64,000 nt of DNA from NCBI RefSeq assembly GCF_004310325.1, contig NZ_SIRT01000001.1, positions 124,001 through 188,000 on the forward strand, given 5' to 3'. The notes under the pieces were generated by a model. The model worked only from the letters and a program-made list of their open reading frames with translations, was not told the DNA's origin and did no database searches. This stretch comes from Hyunsoonleella flava. Lineage in GTDB: Bacteria > Bacteroidota > Bacteroidia > Flavobacteriales > Flavobacteriaceae. Positions 60,353-64,000 of the stretch are shown piece by piece; position 1 is the stretch's first letter; each line of letters begins with the position of its first letter. The translations under genes and the position numbers were made by a program.

Positions 60353-62524
60353 CTACTTTTTTCCCGCTTCAACTAGCTCCAATAAATCCAAAGCCACATT
60401 AGTAGTAAACATACCGTAGTTAACATTGGCCTTATTTTTTTCAATACTATCTATACTTCCAATTGCTCTACCATCATGCATGCGTACGCGGTCGCCCACT
60501 TTTAACACAGGTTTTGGTTTTGGTGGCGCTTCATCTGCTTTTTTCTTTGCAGCTTTCTTCTTTTTTCTAATAATGTTTACCTTCTTTTCAGCTTCCTGTT
60601 TTACCTGTTCTTCTTTAGCCTTTTGCGCACGTTTTTGTTTCGCTGATACTTTTTTACGCTTAGAATTTTCAACCTGTACTAATTTGAACAATTCTGCCAT
60701 CAACTCACGTTTCTTCTTGTTTTCGAAGTATTTTTCGGCAATATCATTTACTTTTTGACCTAAGTAAATTAAACGCTGATTGCTATCGTACAATTCTTGG
60801 TAGCTTTCCAGTTTCTTTTGGACTTTAGCGTTTATTGCCTCTAGCTTATCTGCTTCTTCACTTTTCTTTTTCTCATTAAGCTTTAAGGATTGACCTGTTT
60901 TTTCAAGCCTTGAACGCTCTTTTTGAAGTTTGGCAATAGTAGCATCAAAACGCACTTTACTGCGCTCTATCTTCTTTTTAGCACGATTAATTAATGAGTA
61001 GGGAATGCCGTTTTTCTGTGCCACTTCAAAGGTAAAACTGCTACCGGCTTGCCCTACTACGAGTTTAAACATAGGCTCTAGCGTACGTTCGTTAAACAAC
61101 ATGTTGGCGTTAATCATGTGCGGTAGTTCTGTAGCTAAAATTTTCAGGTTGGAATAGTGGGTTGTAATAATGCCAAAGGCTTCGCGATGATAAAATTCCT
61201 CCAAAAACGTTTCGGCTAAAGCCCCACCTAATTCAGGATCAGAACCAGTACCGAATTCATCTATAAGAAAAAGGGTGTTTTTGTTACACTTTCGCAGAAA
61301 ATAGTTCATCTGTTTTAAACGATAACTATAGGTACTTAAATGGTTTTCTATAGATTGATTATCACCAATATCACTTAAAATTCTATCGAATAAGCATACC
61401 TTACTGCGCTCGTGTACAGGAATTAACATGCCACTTTGCAACATCACTTGCAGCAAACCAACTGTTTTTAAGGTGATACTTTTTCCACCTGCGTTTGGTC
61501 CAGAAATTACAATAATTCTGCTACCTTCTTTTAATGATAGTGTTTGCGGAAATGTTTTTTCCTTCTTTTCTAAATTATTTAAATAGAGTAGCGGGTGGTA
61601 TGCATCACGTAAATACATGCTCTTGTCTTCAGAAAGTTCGGGAAGAATACCGTTCATAGATTTCGCATATTTCGCTTTTGCGGAAATCACATCAAGATCA
61701 ATCAAAAAAGACTGGTAATCTTTTAAAAGAGGTAAGAACGGACGCATGAAATCAGTTACTTCTTTTAAAATACGAATCACCTCTTCCTTTTCTTCGTACT
61801 CTAAATTATTTAGCTCTCGTGTATATTGTAGTGTAGTTTCAGGTTCAATATAAACAATGCTTCCTGTTTTGCTGCCACCCATAATGGCACCTTTCACTTT
61901 TCTTCGGTACATGGCTTTTACGGCTAAAACACGTCGGTTATCAACTACAGATTCTCGGATGTCATCCAAATATTCGAGATTGTGATAGGTGTTTAATGCA
62001 GATGCAAAACTCTGATTTATTTTACCTTTTACTTTGTTTATAGACTTTCGCAATTCATATAAGGTGTCAGAAGCATTATCCTTAATATCTCCAAATCGAT
62101 CAATGATGGCATCTACTTTTTCAATCAAAATTTTAGTGACTTCAATGTGTGATGCAAACTGATTTAAGGTTGGATAGTACTCTTCAAACTTTTTAAGAAA
62201 GGTAACAATGGTGTTTACCGTAAGCGAGATGGATACAATTTTTTTCAATCCGTGCACTTCTAAATAAGTGTTTTCAATATTTAAAAGCTGAATTTCTTTT
62301 GAGATGGTGTCAAACCCATGATTTGGAATGCGGTTATCATTGTCGAAGGATGATATATATTCATTAGTAAGATGCAATGCAAACTGTAGATCTTCTCTGG
62401 ATTTGTAAGGAGAAATTTTTAGAGCAGCCTGATGTCCCAAGGGTGTAATGCACAACTCACTTACTTGTTGCAATACAGTTGGAAATTCTAAATCTTGTAA
62501 TGTTTTATCGTGAATGTGTATCAT
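60353..62524 (-). CDS. mutS2: MutS2 family protein lacking the Smr domain
   Basis: 723 residues from ATG 62524 ('MIHIHDKTLQDLEFPTVLQQ'), the family-typical start. An ATG at 62584 would add 20 residues but lies upstream of the TAACTTTG box at 62558-62565. MutS core and clamp regions are followed by the ATPase: Walker A 'SGPNAGGKSITLKTVGL' (342-349), 'SDIGDNQSIENHLSTYSYRL', Walker B 'TLFLIDEFGTGSDPELGGAL' and 'ATELPHMINANMLFNERTLE'. Next comes a long coiled coil with lysine-rich stretches and a KOW-like end ('LKVGDRVRMHDGRAIGSIDS'). The C-terminal Smr nuclease domain of B. subtilis MutS2 is absent. Role: recombination control or rescue of collided ribosomes in other species. Confidence 0.93.
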   Translation of the reverse strand: MIHIHDKTLQDLEFPTVLQQVSELCITPLGHQAALKISPYKSREDLQFALHLTNEYISSFDNDNRIPNHGFDTISKEIQLLNIENTYLEVHGLKKIVSISLTVNTIVTFLKKFEEYYPTLNQFASHIEVTKILIEKVDAIIDRFGDIKDNASDTLYELRKSINKVKGKINQSFASALNTYHNLEYLDDIRESVVDNRRVLAVKAMYRRKVKGAIMGGSKTGSIVYIEPETTLQYTRELNNLEYEEKEEVIRILKEVTDFMRPFLPLLKDYQSFLIDLDVISAKAKYAKSMNGILPELSEDKSMYLRDAYHPLLYLNNLEKKEKTFPQTLSLKEGSRIIVISGPNAGGKSITLKTVGLLQVMLQSGMLIPVHERSKVCLFDRILSDIGDNQSIENHLSTYSYRLKQMNYFLRKCNKNTLFLIDEFGTGSDPELGGALAETFLEEFYHREAFGIITTHYSNLKILATELPHMINANMLFNERTLEPMFKLVVGQAGSSFTFEVAQKNGIPYSLINRAKKKIERSKVRFDATIAKLQKERSRLEKTGQSLKLNEKKKSEEADKLEAINAKVQKKLESYQELYDSNQRLIYLGQKVNDIAEKYFENKKKRELMAELFKLVQVENSKRKKVSAKQKRAQKAKEEQVKQEAEKKVNIIRKKKKAAKKKADEAPPKPKPVLKVGDRVRMHDGRAIGSIDSIEKNKANVNYGMFTTNVALDLLELVEAGKK

Positions 62525-62557
62525 TCTTGTTTGCCGCAATTCTTTTTTTAAAGCATG

Positions 62558-62565
62558 CAAAGTTA
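62558..62565 (-). promoter_or_regulatory. -7 box (TAACTTTG) of mutS2
   Basis: Minus-strand 62565-62558 reads TAACTTTG. A start near 62551 leaves a 27-nt leader before ATG 62524 and excludes the upstream ATG at 62584. Confidence 0.5.
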
Positions 62566-62710
62566 AAGAATCTCGCGGAGACATTAGTGTGTTAAGGTAT
62601 TCTTAAGAAAGAGTTAATTAACATTTTGCCATTATTGTTTAACAAATTAATAACAGGACGACGTTTGATAAGTGTCTAACTTGAAAACACAAACCAAACC
62701 ATTCATCAAA

Positions 62711-63802
62711 ATGAAATTACGAACAGTATCCACAATTCTTGTGTTTGTACTTTTTTCAATTAGTACAAGCACCTTCGCTCAATTAAACACACCAAGAGGT
62801 AGCCAAATGGCAAAAGTATCTCAGCGTGTAGGACTCACAGACATTACAATAGTATATTCCAGACCCAGTGTAAACGGAAGGGAAATATGGGGTAAATTGG
62901 TGCCATATGGTATGAACAATTTAGGATTTGGCACCGCTAAGGAATCTCCTTGGCGCGCTGGTGCCAACGAAAACACGATTATCAAATTTTCTGATGACGT
63001 AAAAATTGAAGGACAATCTTTAAAAGCTGGAAAATATGGTTTCCATATCGTTGTGAAACCTGATAATATGGCTACACTTATTTTTTCAAAAAGTACAAAA
63101 GCCTGGGGAAGCTACTTCTATAATCCTGATGAGGATGCTTTAAAAGTAGATATAAAAACAACTGAGGCACCTCATACAGAACTGTTAACGTATAGCTTCA
63201 TAGCAGTTGATGCTAATTCTACAACAGCGGCTTTAAGTTGGGAAAAGAAACAGTTTCCTTTTAAAATTGAAGTCAACACTACCGATATTGTAATGGCAAA
63301 TTTTACAGAACAACTTAAAGGGCAAGCAGGTTTTGGTAGACAAAACTGGGAAACTGCCGCAAATTATACCTTAAATAACGGAGGCGATTTAAACACAGCC
63401 TTAAATTGGATTGATGCAGCAATTAGCGGACAGTTTTTTAGCCAAAAAACCTTTAATAATGTGGCATTGAAAGCGCAGATTTTGAATAAAATGGGTAAAA
63501 CCGATCAGTATGCTAAACTCATGGACGAGGCTGCGGCAATGGCGAATAAAAATCAGCTAAATGCCTTAGGTTACCAAATGATGGGAGCAAAAGATTACGA
63601 CAGAGCATTGAAGTATTTTAAAACCAATGTGGCAAATAACCCCAAAGATGCTAATAGTTACGACAGTTTAGCCGAATGCTATAAGGCAATGGGAGACAAG
63701 GCAAAGGCTATAAAGAATTTTAAGAAATCTCTATCCTTAAACCCTCCGGCTAATGTTAAAGCGAATTCTGAGAAACATCTCAAAGAACTAGGCGTGATTT
63801 AA
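62711..63802 (+). CDS. DUF2911 protein with C-terminal TPR
   Basis: 363 residues from ATG 62711 ('MKLRTVSTILVFVLFSISTS'), which begins a signal peptide ending near 'TFAQ'; the GTG 13 codons upstream is not needed. The DUF2911 domain (about 25-190) shows 'RGSQMAKVSQRVGLTDITIV', 'YSRPSVNGREIWGKLVPYG', 'WRAGANENTIIKFSDDVKIE', 'LKAGKYGFHIVV' and 'GSYFYNPDEDALKVD'. The C-terminal third carries helical TPR-like units ('ALKYFKTNVANNPKDANSYD', 'LAECYKAMGDKAKAIKNFKK'). Family function is unknown; predicted periplasmic or surface. Followed by a terminator and the dispersed element. Confidence 0.9.
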   Translation: MKLRTVSTILVFVLFSISTSTFAQLNTPRGSQMAKVSQRVGLTDITIVYSRPSVNGREIWGKLVPYGMNNLGFGTAKESPWRAGANENTIIKFSDDVKIEGQSLKAGKYGFHIVVKPDNMATLIFSKSTKAWGSYFYNPDEDALKVDIKTTEAPHTELLTYSFIAVDANSTTAALSWEKKQFPFKIEVNTTDIVMANFTEQLKGQAGFGRQNWETAANYTLNNGGDLNTALNWIDAAISGQFFSQKTFNNVALKAQILNKMGKTDQYAKLMDEAAAMANKNQLNALGYQMMGAKDYDRALKYFKTNVANNPKDANSYDSLAECYKAMGDKAKAIKNFKKSLSLNPPANVKANSEKHLKELGVI

Positions 63803-63828
63803 ACCAGACTTTAAATATCTAAACTAGC

Positions 63829-63860
63829 AAAGGCTCAACTTCAAAGGTTGGGCTTTTGTG
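63829..63860 (+). terminator. Terminator after the DUF2911 gene
   Basis: Stem aaaggctcaac (63829-63839) with gttgggctttt (63847-63857), two G-U pairs, 7-nt loop, T-rich end, 26 nt after the stop codon. Confidence 0.75.
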
Positions 63861-63869
63861 TTTTCTTGG

Positions 63870-63956
63870 GCGTTACCCCATTGGGGTCGGGCTTTTCGCT
63901 AAAAGTTTTGGCTCGATGCACGCCTCGCCAAAAGCTACCGCTACAATCCCTAACGC
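63870..63956 (+). repeat. Dispersed structured intergenic element, copy B
   Basis: Bounded by inverted ends GCGTTA (63870-63875) and TAACGC (63951-63956). Inside are ACCCC-ATT-GGGGT (63875-63887), CTTTT-CGCT-AAAAG (63892-63905) and a 7-bp stem TTTTGGC/GCCAAAA around 14 nt (63906-63933). The core is identical to copy A over 36 nt. It starts 12 nt after the terminator of the DUF2911 gene, in the same gene-relative orientation as copy A behind the GSII gene. No ORF. The window ends 44 nt further on. Confidence 0.88.
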
Positions 63957-64000
63957 GGGTTTATCTGCTAAAAACATAGGCATACCTATCTTATAAATCT

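Overview
This window is AT-rich chromosomal DNA from a member of the Bacteroidota, most likely a marine-type Flavobacteriaceae (class Flavobacteriia). The evidence is a set of type IX secretion (T9SS) substrates ending in gliding-motility-associated C-terminal domains, Bacteroidota-style promoters (TTG then TAnnTTTG) with weak Shine-Dalgarno sites, BshB1 for bacillithiol, a GSII-type plus GSIII glutamine synthetase pair, OstA-like and DUF349/DUF3078/DUF5606/DUF2911 proteins, and a SusC-like domain fusion. I see no phage, integrase, transposase, CRISPR array, rRNA or plasmid functions. Assignment to a genus is not possible from sequence reading alone.

Layout. Positions 1-7883 (minus strand) hold three large secreted adhesin-like genes: a partial choice-of-anchor L protein and two related type B T9SS substrates. 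Between the last two lies a small secreted-protein gene broken by a 19-bp tandem duplication. Positions 7913-9647 encode an ABC-2 exporter pair, followed divergently by an unrecognised protein with kinase-like motifs. Positions 10839-14881 are a tight minus-strand housekeeping run: pRiA4b ORF-3-like protein, heme A synthase, GNAT, CCA-adding enzyme and threonylcarbamoyl-AMP synthase. Positions 14874-20634 form an LPS-core-like cluster with four sugar transferases of families GT4, GT4, GT2 and GT2, a heptosyltransferase-like GT9 and a Kdo/WaaP-type kinase. Positions 20723-25499 carry dapD, a small secreted protein, ruvX, def, a DUF5606 gene, and a Crp/Fnr regulator followed by a lipoprotein with a palindrome at an activator-like position.

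Positions 25581-34823 are minus-strand: DUF349, aroE, two tandem DUF368 (PopT-type lipid-carrier transporter) genes, a TPR protein, a class III aminotransferase and an OstA-like protein. Positions 35111-38590 hold two different glutamine synthetases, divergently transcribed. Next come a histidine kinase and NarL-type response regulator overlapping by 4 nt, and a small exported protein made of three near-perfect decapeptide repeats with a 20-bp palindrome upstream of it. Positions 41817-55305 are metabolic and housekeeping genes (DUF885 peptidase, purM, DUF3078, B12-dependent ribonucleotide reductase, prfA-pyrF, pckA, an SLC13 permease, bshB1). They are followed by tRNA-His, a MuiA-like protein carrying an inserted SusC-type plug, a DCC thiol oxidoreductase, a TPR-HTH membrane regulator, a MutS2 without a visible Smr domain and a DUF2911 protein.

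The most notable non-coding signals are two copies of a structured dispersed element (34942-35028 and 63870-63956). They sit in the same orientation just behind terminators of unrelated genes. A second structured intergenic sequence lies at 41607-41750. The best candidates for undescribed biology are the decapeptide-repeat protein with its two-component neighbours, the dispersed element, the MuiA/SusC-plug fusion and the kinase-like orphan protein.
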